Source: Bowmanella dokdonensis
GTDB taxonomy: Bacteria > Pseudomonadota > Gammaproteobacteria > Enterobacterales > Alteromonadaceae
NCBI RefSeq assembly: GCF_017254865.1
Contig: NZ_JAFKCV010000009.1
Coordinates: 62,001 to 126,000 of the forward strand
Length of the DNA: 64,000 nt
Direction: 5' to 3'
Shown here: piece by piece, positions 53,780-63,328 of the stretch
How the letters are laid out: every line of letters starts with the position of its first letter
Position numbering within the stretch: position 1 is the first letter of the stretch
Program-made: the position numbers and the translations under genes
The notes under the pieces: model-generated
What the model was told of the DNA's origin: nothing
Databases searched by the model: none
The model's input: only the letters and a program-made list of their open reading frames with translations

Positions 53780-53790
53780 ATACGTATGTA
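53777..53790. promoter_or_regulatory. Operator-like site 4 of the maltodextrin locus
   Basis: TGAATACGTATGTA, one base different from sites 2 and 3. It overlaps the stop codon of the esterase gene and lies about 129 bp before the MFS gene start. Confidence 0.65.
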
Positions 53791-53918
53791 ATGGGGCTAA
53801 ATCGCTCGTGGGCAGGGCGGGGATTTTGTAACATCACAGGCTTGTCGCCATTAACAACTGGATTACAATCAGCCGCGCCCGTTTGTCGCCCTGTGATTGT
53901 CCAGTCAGAGAAAATGCC

Positions 53919-55481
53919 ATGCAGAATGTAAAAAGTGCGTCCCCCCTTGAGGATCAGCCGACCCTGACGGCCCTGCCGATGCAAAAGCCGGCCCTGAGTT
54001 TCTGGCAGATCTGGAACATGTGCTTCGGCTTTATGGGTATTCAATTTGGTTTTGCCCTGCAAAACGCCAATGTCAGCCGGATTTTCCAGACTCTGGGGGC
54101 AGACTATAACAACATGGCCCTGCTGTGGGTGGCGGCGCCTATCACCGGCCTTATCGTTCAGCCAATCATAGGATACTGGAGCGATAAAACCTGGGGACGG
54201 ATGGGACGGCGGCGGCCGTTCTTCCTTTGGGGGGCTCTGGCGGCCAGCCTTGCCCTGTTTATCATGCCCAATTCCCCCACCCTTTGGATAGCTGCCGGCA
54301 TGCTGTGGATCATGGATGCCTCCATCAATGTGTCCATGGAGCCGTTCCGCGCCTTTGTCGGGGATATGTTGCCCAGGCGCCAGCGGGCACTGGGTTACGC
54401 CATGCAGAGTTTTTTTATCGGGGTTGGGGCTGTGGTGGCCTCGGCCCTGCCCTGGATGATGACCAACTGGTTCGATATCAGTAATGTGGCGCCGAGCGGA
54501 CAGGTTCCCGAGTCTGTCAGGCTGGCCTTTTACGCCGGTGGTGCAGTGTTCTTTCTGGCGGTGTTGTGGACCGTACTGTCCACCCGGGAATACTCTCCCG
54601 ATCAACTGGCCGCTTTTGAGGACAGCCAACCGCAAGGGGAGGGGGCTTTACGCGGCAGCGTTTCGCGAAGTGCGGGGCAATATAACCGTGGCGGCCTGAC
54701 CTGGATGGCAATAGGGACGATTCTGGGCTTTGTGATTCATCAGAATATTGAACGGCTGGATAAGAACCTCTATTTACTGGCCGGCGGTCTGCTGGCCTTT
54801 GGGCTGGCACAATTGGTTGCCGGCTGGCTGGCGGCGCGTGAGCGCACCGCAAACGGCTTTTCCCAGGTCATCAACGATCTGTTCAGCATGCCCATTGCCA
54901 TGCGCCAACTGGCGGTAGTGCAGTTTTTTTCCTGGTTTCCCCTGTTCGCCATGTGGATCTATACCACCTCGGCGGTGACCAGCCACCATTACGGTGCCAC
55001 CGACACCAGCTCGGTGCTATATAATCAGGGCGCCGACTGGGTCGGGGTTTTGTTCTCCGTATATAACGGAACGTCCATCCTGGCCGCCATTCTCATCCCC
55101 CTGATGGTCAAATTCAGCAATTTGCGCATCACCCACCTGTTTAACCTGGCCCTGGGGGGATTAGGCTTTATTTCATTCCTGTACATCGATGATCCCGCCT
55201 GGTTGGTGTTGCCCATGGTAGGGGTCGGATTTGCCTGGGCATCCATCCTGTCGGTACCCTATGCGATTTTGTCCAATGCCCTGCCGACTGCCAAAATGGG
55301 CGTGTTTATGGGGATCTTCAATTTCTTTATCGTGATACCGCAGATCCTGGCCGCCAGTATCCTGGGCTTTTTCGTCACCCGCATCTTCGACGGCCAGCCG
55401 GTCTATGCACTGGTGATTGGCGGAGTGAGTATGCTAGTCGCAGGGCTGATGACGCTGCGCGTTAAGATCCAGGAGGTATAG
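53919..55481 (+). CDS. SLC45-type MFS maltose/maltodextrin transporter
   Basis: 520 aa from ATG 53919. About 12 membrane segments; WGRMGRRRPFFLWG is the MFS loop 2-3 motif of the SLC45/sucrose-proton symporter branch. Proteins of this branch import maltose or sucrose in Xanthomonas and Alteromonadales sugar loci. Here it is flanked by amylases and preceded by operator-like site 4, so maltose/maltodextrin-proton symport across the inner membrane is likely. A cytosolic loop insertion at about 205-250 is low complexity. It abuts the next gene with no spacer. Confidence 0.9.
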   Translation: MQNVKSASPLEDQPTLTALPMQKPALSFWQIWNMCFGFMGIQFGFALQNANVSRIFQTLGADYNNMALLWVAAPITGLIVQPIIGYWSDKTWGRMGRRRPFFLWGALAASLALFIMPNSPTLWIAAGMLWIMDASINVSMEPFRAFVGDMLPRRQRALGYAMQSFFIGVGAVVASALPWMMTNWFDISNVAPSGQVPESVRLAFYAGGAVFFLAVLWTVLSTREYSPDQLAAFEDSQPQGEGALRGSVSRSAGQYNRGGLTWMAIGTILGFVIHQNIERLDKNLYLLAGGLLAFGLAQLVAGWLAARERTANGFSQVINDLFSMPIAMRQLAVVQFFSWFPLFAMWIYTTSAVTSHHYGATDTSSVLYNQGADWVGVLFSVYNGTSILAAILIPLMVKFSNLRITHLFNLALGGLGFISFLYIDDPAWLVLPMVGVGFAWASILSVPYAILSNALPTAKMGVFMGIFNFFIVIPQILAASILGFFVTRIFDGQPVYALVIGGVSMLVAGLMTLRVKIQEV

Positions 55482-57182
55482 ATGGCCGCTTCCCTGAAAA
55501 CGCTCTTTCTGCCCGTGTTGTTAGCCCTCGCGTCCTGCCAGCAGGTGCAGCAGCAGGCGCAACCCCTGGTGTCTCAAACTGCGGGACCGACGCCTGAATA
55601 TGTAGGCACCACCCACCCCTTTGCCGCCGAAGCCGTGTATTTCCTGATGACGGACAGGTTTGTCGATGGGGATCCCTCGAACAACCATGAAGATCAGGGC
55701 GGCGAGTATCCCACCTTCGATCTGCCGTTGGTAGCCGGGGATGGCCGTCAGGCCAATGTGGGCTATCTGGGTGGCGACTTCAAAGGGGTATTGGACAACG
55801 CCGGCTTTATCCGGGAGATGGGCTTCACCGCTATCTGGATGACGCCTGTGGTGGATAATCCCGATGAGGCCTTTGCCGGTGGTGAGCCTATCGAATTTGG
55901 CGGTGCCTTCAAAGACGGCGGGAAAACCGGTTACCATGGTTACTGGGGAGTGAATTTCTTTCAGGTGGACGAACACTACCCTTCTGAGGGGCTGGACTAC
56001 AGGGAACTGACCCGGGCCCTCAAAGAGCAATATGGTATTAAGACGGTGCTGGATATTGTCACCAATCATGGCTCTCCGTCGTTCAGCATGCCGCTGGACC
56101 AGCCCAAGTTTGGTGAGATATATGATCGGCAGGGGAAGCTGATCGCCGATCACCAGAATATGGCGCCGGAACAACTGGATCCGGCCAATCCATTACACCA
56201 GTTTTTCCATACCCAGCCGGATATTATGCAATTGTCCAATCTGGACGACACCAATCCGGCAGTACTGGATTATTTTGTCGATGCCTACAGTTACTGGATT
56301 GAGCAGGGCGCGGCGGCATTTCGTATCGATACCATCAAGCATGTCCCCCATCATTTTTGGAAAGCCTTCAGTGACAGGATCCGCGCCAGGTATCCGGACT
56401 TTTTTATGTTCGGTGAAAGCTACGACTACAACGCCAATTTTATCGCCCAGCATACCCTGGAGAAAAACGGTAACATCAGCGTGCTGGATTTTCCCGGTCA
56501 GCAGGCGATCAGCAAAGTATTCTCCGAGCCGGCAAGCAGTTTTGCCGAACTGCAAGGCTATCTGCATCTCACCCACGGCCCCTATGCCAACCCTTATGAG
56601 CTGACCACCTTTTACGATAACCATGATATGGCCAGGATGGATGCCACCGATGAAGGGTTTATCGATGCCCACAACTGGCTGTTCACCAGCCGGGGCATTC
56701 CGGTTATCTACATGGGATCTGAAATGGGCTATATGCGCGGTACGGTGGAGCATCAGGGCAACCGTAACTACTATGGCCAGGACAATATCGAAATGGCCAG
56801 AGAGCATCCTATCCGCCGGAATCTGGCCCGTGTCGCGGCGCTGCGACAGCAACTGCCGGCCCTGCAGCGGGGGCTGCAGGTGAATGTACTGTTGGAGGGC
56901 CAACGGGCGGCTTTCTACCGGGTATTGCAGCACCAGGGGATTGAGCAAACGGCACTGGTGCTGCTGAACAAAGGTGACGAAACCACCACTTTTGCCATCG
57001 ACCAGTATCTGCAGGCCGGTCATTGGCAGGAAGCACAAAGTGGTGAGACCCAGGAATTGGAACCGGGGCAGCATCTTGAGGATCAGGTGCCGGCTCACGG
57101 GATCAGGGTATGGGTCCGGGAGGGGCCGGTTAAGCATGCAGAACTGGAGCGCAAGCTTGGCTTGCTGATGGCGCACAAATAG
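55482..57182 (+). CDS. GH13 alpha-amylase lipoprotein (second)
   Basis: 566 aa. Lipobox ALASC with Cys19. GH13 barrel: EAVYFLMTDRFVDGDPSNN, LGGDFKGVLDN, D283 in AFRIDTIKH, E312 in FGESYD, D382 in YDNHDMARM. Its layout resembles periplasmic or secreted amylases and CGTase-like enzymes with a Ca site (DRFVDGDPSNN). It starts directly after the MFS stop codon (TAG then ATG), so the two are co-transcribed. A terminator follows at 57226. The gene differs from the other two exported GH13 genes in loops and C-terminal domain, so the trio is probably not a recent duplication. Confidence 0.9.
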   Translation: MAASLKTLFLPVLLALASCQQVQQQAQPLVSQTAGPTPEYVGTTHPFAAEAVYFLMTDRFVDGDPSNNHEDQGGEYPTFDLPLVAGDGRQANVGYLGGDFKGVLDNAGFIREMGFTAIWMTPVVDNPDEAFAGGEPIEFGGAFKDGGKTGYHGYWGVNFFQVDEHYPSEGLDYRELTRALKEQYGIKTVLDIVTNHGSPSFSMPLDQPKFGEIYDRQGKLIADHQNMAPEQLDPANPLHQFFHTQPDIMQLSNLDDTNPAVLDYFVDAYSYWIEQGAAAFRIDTIKHVPHHFWKAFSDRIRARYPDFFMFGESYDYNANFIAQHTLEKNGNISVLDFPGQQAISKVFSEPASSFAELQGYLHLTHGPYANPYELTTFYDNHDMARMDATDEGFIDAHNWLFTSRGIPVIYMGSEMGYMRGTVEHQGNRNYYGQDNIEMAREHPIRRNLARVAALRQQLPALQRGLQVNVLLEGQRAAFYRVLQHQGIEQTALVLLNKGDETTTFAIDQYLQAGHWQEAQSGETQELEPGQHLEDQVPAHGIRVWVREGPVKHAELERKLGLLMAHK

Positions 57183-57225
57183 CTATCAAGCTGATCAGAA
57201 AGGGATTATTACCCAGGATGGAGAG

Positions 57226-57253
57226 AAAAACCGGCTGTATGGCCGGTTTTTCT
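57226..57253 (+). terminator. Terminator of the MFS-amylase operon
   Basis: AAAAACCGGC (57226-57235) pairs with GCCGGTTTTT (57242-57251) around a 6-nt loop, T run at the 3' end. About 45 bp past the stop codon. Confidence 0.88.
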
Positions 57254-57433
57254 TGTGGCGTCCCGAATCGCTGAAGGCCGCTTGTTTTCTGAGCTACAGG
57301 GATTTAAAAAGCATACCGGAACGGTCTTTAGGTATTGTTTTGTATAATCAGGTACTGAATCAGGGCCTGTAAGAGGGATTTGTTCATTTGTTAGCCTACT
57401 AACCGTCAAGACACCTAAAGAGAGGCAAACAAC

Positions 57434-57829
57434 ATGAAAAAATCTACCTTAATCCTGTTCGGTGCGGTATCTGCTTTTACTTTCGCTCCCGCCAGCTTTG
57501 CGGATATCAATGACGCCCTGCAGAACATCTGCACCATCGTCAAGAACGACGACAAATCAGAGCTGCGTAAGAAAATGCGTAGTGTACAGGATGATTATCG
57601 CCTGCGTCTGGGCGACTACTACAGTGGTATCTCCTGTGGTGGCAACAGCCTGATCCGTTACGCCATGGAAAATGGTTCGGTTGAGACCGGCACCTACATG
57701 ATCAAGAAAATGGGCCGCTCCGATCTGGAAGCCGCCGAGAAAGACGGTATGCCGCTTAAGGCCTGGGCAGAAGCCAACGGTCATATGGCCAGCCCCATCG
57801 GCCAGGAACTGCTGGCTCGTATCGACTAA
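57434..57829 (+). CDS. DUF3718-type exported small protein
   Basis: 131 aa, signal peptide STLILFGAVSAFTFAPASFA. The mature part (about 108 aa) matches DUF3718: ICTIVKNDDKSELRKKM, then ISCGGNSLIRYAMENGS. Two Cys (in NICT and ISCGG) may form a disulfide. Small periplasmic proteins of this type are common in Alteromonas and Shewanella; function unknown. GAGAGGCAAACAAC gives a good ribosome site before ATG 57434. It ends in a strong bidirectional terminator. Confidence 0.85.
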   Translation: MKKSTLILFGAVSAFTFAPASFADINDALQNICTIVKNDDKSELRKKMRSVQDDYRLRLGDYYSGISCGGNSLIRYAMENGSVETGTYMIKKMGRSDLEAAEKDGMPLKAWAEANGHMASPIGQELLARID

Positions 57830-57847
57830 ACAGAGTAATAATCCGAT

Positions 57848-57876
57848 AAAACGCCCGGCTTTGCCGGGCGTTTTAC
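57848..57876. terminator. Bidirectional terminator
   Basis: AAAACGCCCGGC (57848-57859) pairs with GCCGGGCGTTTT (57863-57874), 12-bp stem, TTT loop. It ends the DUF3718 gene (+) and the lactate permease gene (-). Confidence 0.9.
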
Positions 57877-57889
57877 TATCTGCTGCAGA

Positions 57890-59485
57890 TTAGTCCGGTT
57901 GGTATAACAAGGACACCATCAATCCTGCAGCAAGACAGTAATAGAGCATCGGCCAGAGGGTATAGCGGATAATCCTGCCTTCCTGTCCCTGCAGCTTGAC
58001 CACACTTGCGGCTGCCACCACATTCACCACACAAATCATGTTACCGGCATTGGCCCCGATCATCTGCAGTGCCAGCACCCACTGTTCGTCAAGACCTGCC
58101 TGCATGGCTACCGACTGTTGCACGGAGGCAAACATCATATTGGAGAAAGTGGCAGAACCTGCGATAAAGGAGCCCAGTGCTCCGACAAAGGTGGCAACCA
58201 GATACCAGGAGTCGGCCAGCATCGCTGCCAGCCATTGGGAAAGGGCTACCGGCATACTGGCCAGGTCCGCCTGGTTTTCACCAGAGTGCAGAAAAAGCCG
58301 TACCATGGGCACCGCCGCTGCCAGCGACAGCGTTGCCGCCTTGAGAGTTTGCAGGCTGTTGCACCCGGCCCGCCATAGTTCAGTCATCCTGGCCTTTTGC
58401 ATGAACAGGGCAGATAAGGCCGCCAGCATGAACAGGGTGCCGGGTAAATACAGCGGTTGTAGCTGCACTGAGATATCCGTGCCCAGAATAGCAGGCCAGT
58501 TTAACGACCAGGACTGCAAAAGGGCCCTGAATGGCAGACTGCTCAGGCGGCTGATAAGGAGTAAGAAGGCTGCGAGCAGATAGGGTGACCAGGCGGCCAA
58601 CAGACTCATTGAAGGCATATCTGCCGCTTCCTCAGGCAGAGTCTGGCCTGAAAAGCGCCAGGGCGTGGCCGGCAACAGCAGGTGATGCTTTACCAGCCAG
58701 GTCATCAGTATCAGACCTGTCAGGGACCCCAGCAGGGAGGGAAATTCAGGCCCGAGCCAGTAGGCCACCAGCCAGGCTGGTACGGTAAAGCTGAAGCCGC
58801 TGGCCAGAGCCAGAGGCCACATGGCCAGGCCTGCACGCCAATCACGCCTGTCACCGAAGAACAGGGTCAGCAGTACACAGAGAATTAAAGGGATCAGGCT
58901 GGCAATCAGCAAATCCAAAGTGATTGCTTTTAGGGCAACGCTGGTAAGGGTCTCATGTGTGCTGCCAGGCAAGCCCTGAGCCAGACCGACCAGGACAGGT
59001 GTGCCGGCGGCGCCAAATGACACCGCGGTAGAATTGGCTGCCAACGCCACGACTACTGCGGCCAGGGCAGGAAAGCCCAGGGCAACCAGCAAGGGTGCAC
59101 AGATTGCCGCCGGGGTACCAAAACCTGCGGCTCCCTCAAGAAAACTGCCAAATAGCCAGGCGATTAGGATCACCTGCACCCTGGGATCTGGGGAGAGTCG
59201 CATAAAGCCGGTTCTGATGGTTTGCATGGCGCCGGTTTGTCTCAGGGTATTGAGCAGAAGCAGGGCGCCGAACACTATCCACAGGATGGACAGGGCAATC
59301 ATCCAGCCTTCAAGCACGGCTGCCGCCATCTGTCTGATGCCGACCTTCCAGATATAAAAACTGCTCAGGGCACACATCACCAGACTCAGGGGCATGGCCC
59401 GGGAAGCGGGCATACGCAGTATGACCAACAGCAGAAAAATACTGATTACCGGGGTGAGGGCGGCGAGAAGTTGCAGTTCGTCCAT
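57890..59485 (-). CDS. L-lactate permease family transporter
   Basis: 531 aa with about 13 hydrophobic segments. LctP/LldP pattern: [20 protein letters not shown] (112-131) is the family signature, and [15 protein letters not shown] follows. Expected to import lactate (or glycolate) with protons across the inner membrane. No lactate dehydrogenase or LldR regulator is adjacent, so the substrate rests on family alone. It lies just downstream of the DUF389 gene (14 bp between), same strand, and may be co-transcribed. Confidence 0.9.
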   Translation of the reverse strand: MDELQLLAALTPVISIFLLLVILRMPASRAMPLSLVMCALSSFYIWKVGIRQMAAAVLEGWMIALSILWIVFGALLLLNTLRQTGAMQTIRTGFMRLSPDPRVQVILIAWLFGSFLEGAAGFGTPAAICAPLLVALGFPALAAVVVALAANSTAVSFGAAGTPVLVGLAQGLPGSTHETLTSVALKAITLDLLIASLIPLILCVLLTLFFGDRRDWRAGLAMWPLALASGFSFTVPAWLVAYWLGPEFPSLLGSLTGLILMTWLVKHHLLLPATPWRFSGQTLPEEAADMPSMSLLAAWSPYLLAAFLLLISRLSSLPFRALLQSWSLNWPAILGTDISVQLQPLYLPGTLFMLAALSALFMQKARMTELWRAGCNSLQTLKAATLSLAAAVPMVRLFLHSGENQADLASMPVALSQWLAAMLADSWYLVATFVGALGSFIAGSATFSNMMFASVQQSVAMQAGLDEQWVLALQMIGANAGNMICVVNVVAAASVVKLQGQEGRIIRYTLWPMLYYCLAAGLMVSLLYQPD

Positions 59486-59499
59486 AAGCTCTAACGGTG

Positions 59500-61359
59500 T
59501 TAACGACGCAATCTGAGTTCGGCTTCCAGCTCAACCTCGGTTTCAATCTTATCCTGAATAATCTGTTTCAGGGCATCCAGATGCCGATCGTTCAACTGCG
59601 TGGGCGAAACCAGTTTGTAGCTGATTCTGGGAGACTGGCCAAGGGTCACATCCAATGGCGTCAGTTCCACTTCCTGTTCCAGCAACTGCACCTTGCCCTG
59701 GGGCAGTACCCTGTAGATACGGCTTTTTTCCACCAGGTCGTCAAATGACAGGAACAGGGGAATGGCGATAATGGCCAGAAAACCCAGTGAGACCCCCATG
59801 CCTTTACGTGCGAGATGAAAAGGCGCAAACCCCAGCACCAGAAACGTCAGAGCGGCAGACAGGGCAATGCCAACCAGGTTGGTGGTGAACAACAGCATGG
59901 CCCCGCCTGCCATGGCCAGATCGCCCCAGCCCAACCCTATTCCCACCACAGACAACGGTGGAACCAGCGCCACTGCGATAGCCACGCCGGCAAGACTCCT
60001 TGCCACTTCCTCCTTGGCATTGGCATAGGCCCCGGCGATGCCCGAAATGACCGCCACCCCCAGGTCCAGCAGGGTGGGAGTCATTCTGGATTGCATTTCA
60101 CTGGTCAGGGTGGTGAGTGGAATCATCCATGTGGCCAGGATGGCGCAGAGCAGTGCCAGCGACACGCCGCCCAGCAGGGTTTTGCTGGCACTCTGCACCA
60201 GGCCTGTATCGGCACGGGCAAGGCCCATGGCCAGGGAAATAATGGGCGACATCAACGGCGCAAGGATCATGGCGCCGATGATCACAGGCGCCGAGTTGGC
60301 GAACAGGCCGGTAACGGCCAGCAGCACGCTAAGCACCATCAGCATAAGGAATGCCGGTGATGCGATGGCGTTTTCCCGCAGACTCCGGAACAGTTCGCGG
60401 AATTCATCCTCCGAGGCATGGTGGAACATGGGCAGGGGCTTGTCGGCCAACTCCATCACTGCCGAGCCACAGGGGAGATGGGCCATTCTTATCTGATCTT
60501 TGCGGATATCTGTGTTTCCCCGTTCCCGATTCTGCAATTGCAGCATGCGAACGGACTTTTCCTGTACTTCACACTGCAGGGATTTGGCGCCCAGGGCTAT
60601 ACCGTCCAACTGATAGTTGATGCCTTTGCCACTGGCGATGGTCAGCTTTTGTGTTCTTAATACGCCGATACTGTCCGGCAGGTTTCGGCTGCTGAATCTG
60701 CCACTGAACAGGAACTTTAACAGCAACCACAAAAATGCGGTGACGCTGCGCGGTGCCACTGCGACCAGGGAAAGGCGCCGGTCACCGGCGTCCAGAATGT
60801 CCTGCAGCCCCCGGCCAAACATGGGCTTGTGGTTCTGTTCCATCAGCATCATGCCCAGCAGCGCCACCTGCAGGCGTTGTTCGGTGGCTGTCATCAGTTC
60901 ATAGGCATGCAATTGCAATTGACGAAACCTGGCCACCATGGTGGTCAGGGCATGCCAGCGGGACAGTGCATGGGAGGTATCCTTGAGATTGAATACCAGC
61001 AGTTCGCCGATGATAATGCTGGAGAATACCGGTGTGCCGTTGCAACTCAGGCTGTCGATGGCCACGGGTTTGGCCTCCAGTAACTGGGCGATCAATTCAG
61101 GAATTTTGCCTCCCGGTGCTGAAAACGCCCTGGCGGCATATTTGCTCTCAGGATGAGGCAGCAGTCCCAGCTCCCAGTCCCTGCTTTGTACCTCTGCCCA
61201 TACCTGCTTGATGTTTTCGTCGTTCAGATAGACCAGAACCCTGGCGGCATTGTCTGGCAGGGGATCCTGGCCAAATCTCAGTGCATGCAGGTCCGGGAAA
61301 GCCTCCAGCAGTGGATCCAGATTCAGGGTGCCGTCGTGAAGCAGAAAAGCTTGGTTCAT
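59500..61359 (-). CDS. DUF389 membrane protein with degenerate lipid-kinase-like N-terminus
   Basis: 619 aa from ATG 61359 (AGGA about six bases upstream; TTG 24 bases earlier is in frame). The C-terminal part (about 325-555) is a DUF389 domain of about 6 membrane helices ([20 protein letters not shown]). The N-terminal ~270 residues look like a diacylglycerol/sphingosine kinase fold: [38 protein letters not shown] (249-253). The kinase GGDGT loop is replaced (LNDENI at 45-50), so it is probably inactive but might still bind a lipid. Function of DUF389 proteins is unknown. Confidence 0.75.
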   Translation of the reverse strand: MNQAFLLHDGTLNLDPLLEAFPDLHALRFGQDPLPDNAARVLVYLNDENIKQVWAEVQSRDWELGLLPHPESKYAARAFSAPGGKIPELIAQLLEAKPVAIDSLSCNGTPVFSSIIIGELLVFNLKDTSHALSRWHALTTMVARFRQLQLHAYELMTATEQRLQVALLGMMLMEQNHKPMFGRGLQDILDAGDRRLSLVAVAPRSVTAFLWLLLKFLFSGRFSSRNLPDSIGVLRTQKLTIASGKGINYQLDGIALGAKSLQCEVQEKSVRMLQLQNRERGNTDIRKDQIRMAHLPCGSAVMELADKPLPMFHHASEDEFRELFRSLRENAIASPAFLMLMVLSVLLAVTGLFANSAPVIIGAMILAPLMSPIISLAMGLARADTGLVQSASKTLLGGVSLALLCAILATWMIPLTTLTSEMQSRMTPTLLDLGVAVISGIAGAYANAKEEVARSLAGVAIAVALVPPLSVVGIGLGWGDLAMAGGAMLLFTTNLVGIALSAALTFLVLGFAPFHLARKGMGVSLGFLAIIAIPLFLSFDDLVEKSRIYRVLPQGKVQLLEQEVELTPLDVTLGQSPRISYKLVSPTQLNDRHLDALKQIIQDKIETEVELEAELRLRR

Positions 61360-61388
61360 TGGAATTCCTGGAATAATGGACAAAATGA

Positions 61389-62057
61389 CTATTTGAAATC
61401 TGTGGTTTCCCAGTACAGTTGCTGACTGTCGGGTAATTGTCTGACTAATTGTTGCCGAACAGTCTCCGCACTGCCATCTGTAAGCTGAGGGGGCTCTTTG
61501 AGGGGCGCGGCCAAATAAACAATATGGTCAAAGCTGGGTCGGGAGGCGATCCGGTGCAACAAAAAATGGTCCTCATCCTGACTGACCACCATATACTGGT
61601 TCTGCTGGCCGATTGATGGATCCAGCCTTTCCACCAACAGCGCCTGTTCGAAATGTACAGTAACCTCGCCCAGCGGCTCGCCGTCCCTTTCAAAATGTCC
61701 ATCATAGAGTGTCGCCGTCTGACTGAACGATTCCTTACGGATCAGGCGATTCAGATCGAAGGGGGTGGGCTTGAGTGTAAGCAAACTGTGAGTGGCCAGT
61801 TTACTCTGTACCTGCTTGGGGTCGGTTCCGACCAGACGAATGCGATAGAGAATCTGGTAATCATGGGGAGGATGGTAAAGAGGCAAGTGGGAGGCATACA
61901 GGGCTTGTTGTCCGGTGAATATTACCATGCCGTGAACCCCATGGTAGTCATGGGCCTGTAAGCCGTTACTTAAAATTATCAGCAGAAAAGCCAGAGGCTT
62001 ACAGAGTCTTTGCATGGACAGTGCACCGGTAGCGGAATTTTCAATGAAGCCTAGCAT
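61389..62057 (-). CDS. His-rich exported protein of unknown function
   Basis: 222 aa from ATG 62057, chosen for a strong GGGAGGGG site just upstream; ATG 62015 also precedes the hydrophobic core (PLAFLLIILSNGLQA) and is possible. The mature N-terminus is rich in His: HDYHGVHGMVIF, then ASHLPLYHPPHDYQ, which could bind metal; the rest is beta-rich (LLTLKPTPFDLNRLI, VTVHFEQALLV). I do not recognise a named family. It lies 29 bp upstream of the DUF389 gene on the same strand and diverges from slyD. Periplasmic localisation is inferred from the signal. Confidence 0.65.
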   Translation of the reverse strand: MLGFIENSATGALSMQRLCKPLAFLLIILSNGLQAHDYHGVHGMVIFTGQQALYASHLPLYHPPHDYQILYRIRLVGTDPKQVQSKLATHSLLTLKPTPFDLNRLIRKESFSQTATLYDGHFERDGEPLGEVTVHFEQALLVERLDPSIGQQNQYMVVSQDEDHFLLHRIASRPSFDHIVYLAAPLKEPPQLTDGSAETVRQQLVRQLPDSQQLYWETTDFK

Positions 62058-62243
62058 AATACCCCTCCCAACTATTACTGGTGCAAAAGTTGAGAGGCAA
62101 AAATTCTGTGATCCACGACTTACCTTATGTGGGGGCACGACGAGGGACAGTATCAGGAGGGGGTCATGCTGCGAAGATTTTGCGGCACGGATAAATGACT
62201 TGTGGTAATTTCCCGCCAACTGGAATCTACAGAGAAACTATCC

Positions 62244-62732
62244 ATGCAAATCAGCGAAAACGCAGTCGTACAATTTCATTATCAGGTCAAAGAACAAAGT
62301 GGCGACGTGGTCGACAGCAGTCGGGACGATGAGGGACATCCCGTAGCCTACCTGCATGGCCATGGTAATATCATGCCTGCCCTGGAAGAGGCCATGGCCG
62401 GGAAGCAAAGCGGTGACACCCTGTCTGTGACCCTGGATCCCAAAGACGCCTATGGTGAATATCAGGAGGGGGCTGAACAGCGGGTATCCCTTAAACATCT
62501 TTCCGGTGCGGATAAGTGGAAGCCTGGTATGCTGGCGTTGGTGCATACTGAACATGGTCAGCGGCAGGTACTGATAAAGAAGGTGGGCAAGTTTATGGCC
62601 ACGGTGGATCTTAATCATCCTCTGGCCGGCAAGACGTTGACATTTGAACTGGAAGTCATGGATGTCAGGGCCGCCACGCAGGAGGAAATGGAGCATGGAC
62701 ACGCCCATGGCGAGGGCGGTCACCATCATTGA
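62244..62732 (+). CDS. slyD: SlyD-type FKBP peptidyl-prolyl isomerase
   Basis: 162 aa from ATG 62244; the frame is open to 62202. FKBP core split by an IF-like insertion: VVQFHYQVKEQSGDVVDSSR, PVAYLHGHGNIMPALEEAMA, LDPKDAYGEYQEG, LNHPLAGKTLTFELEV. The C-terminal His-rich tail (EHGHAHGEGGHHH) fits SlyD, which binds nickel and aids metalloenzyme assembly. It is shorter than E. coli SlyD (196 aa), mainly in the tail. The start is divergent from the His-rich exported gene. Confidence 0.9.
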   Translation: MQISENAVVQFHYQVKEQSGDVVDSSRDDEGHPVAYLHGHGNIMPALEEAMAGKQSGDTLSVTLDPKDAYGEYQEGAEQRVSLKHLSGADKWKPGMLALVHTEHGQRQVLIKKVGKFMATVDLNHPLAGKTLTFELEVMDVRAATQEEMEHGHAHGEGGHHH

Positions 62733-62822
62733 TGACAGGCCGGGCGCTGACTGTGCCCGGCGCCTTGAACCTCATGCTCCGATAGCGTCATAATGCCATT
62801 GTATTTCACGGGGCCGTCATAA

Positions 62823-63290
62823 TTGAAAACGCCACTCTCCCTTTATCCATCGCGGACGGACAAAGGGCTTTTGCCATCCGTGCTGGCCGGTCCGGCCCTT
62901 GCCGTCCTGATCGGCCTCTATTTTCTGCCCCAGTCCGCCTGGATCGGCGCCACTGCAGTCCTGTTGGGCCTGATCAGGGCCGCTTTCATTCTACGCTATC
63001 TCTTCCCCTGCTATTACTGCCTGCTGCAGGACCAGTTGTTTATCCGTTGTGGTCTGCTGCGCATGGAGATCCCTTACCGGGCGATCCGCAAGATCAATCC
63101 GAGTAATGCCCCGGCGGCTTCCCCTGCGCTGTCGCTTCGCCGACTGGAAATTGAAAGTCAGCAGGGCAAGGTGCTGATTTCGCCACGAAATCGAAAAAAA
63201 TTTATTCAGGAACTGACGCTGCGCATGCATGGTCGCTACGAATTGACCTCGCAGGAGACCGGCGGTGGCAGCGAAGTAGCCGATCAATGA
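62823..63290 (+). CDS. Membrane-anchored bacterial PH-domain protein
   Basis: 155 aa. Start is TTG 62823, forced by an in-frame TAA immediately before it, with ACGGGG upstream. Two hydrophobic segments (about 17-55) precede a PH-like domain (bPH_4/YyaB type): CLLQDQLFIRCGLLRMEIPY, then LSLRRLEIES and VLISPRNRKKFIQEL. Such proteins are membrane-bound and of unknown function. It lies 90 bp after slyD. A later Met start (63063) would lose the membrane part. Confidence 0.75.
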   Translation: MKTPLSLYPSRTDKGLLPSVLAGPALAVLIGLYFLPQSAWIGATAVLLGLIRAAFILRYLFPCYYCLLQDQLFIRCGLLRMEIPYRAIRKINPSNAPAASPALSLRRLEIESQQGKVLISPRNRKKFIQELTLRMHGRYELTSQETGGGSEVADQ

Positions 63291-63328
63291 GTAAACAGGA
63301 AGAGGGCAGTGCTGCCAGGAAGGCCTGT

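Noticed and set aside
62739-62761. GCCGGGC / GCCCGGC hairpin after slyD
   Set aside because: 9-nt loop and no T tract; not convincing as a terminator.
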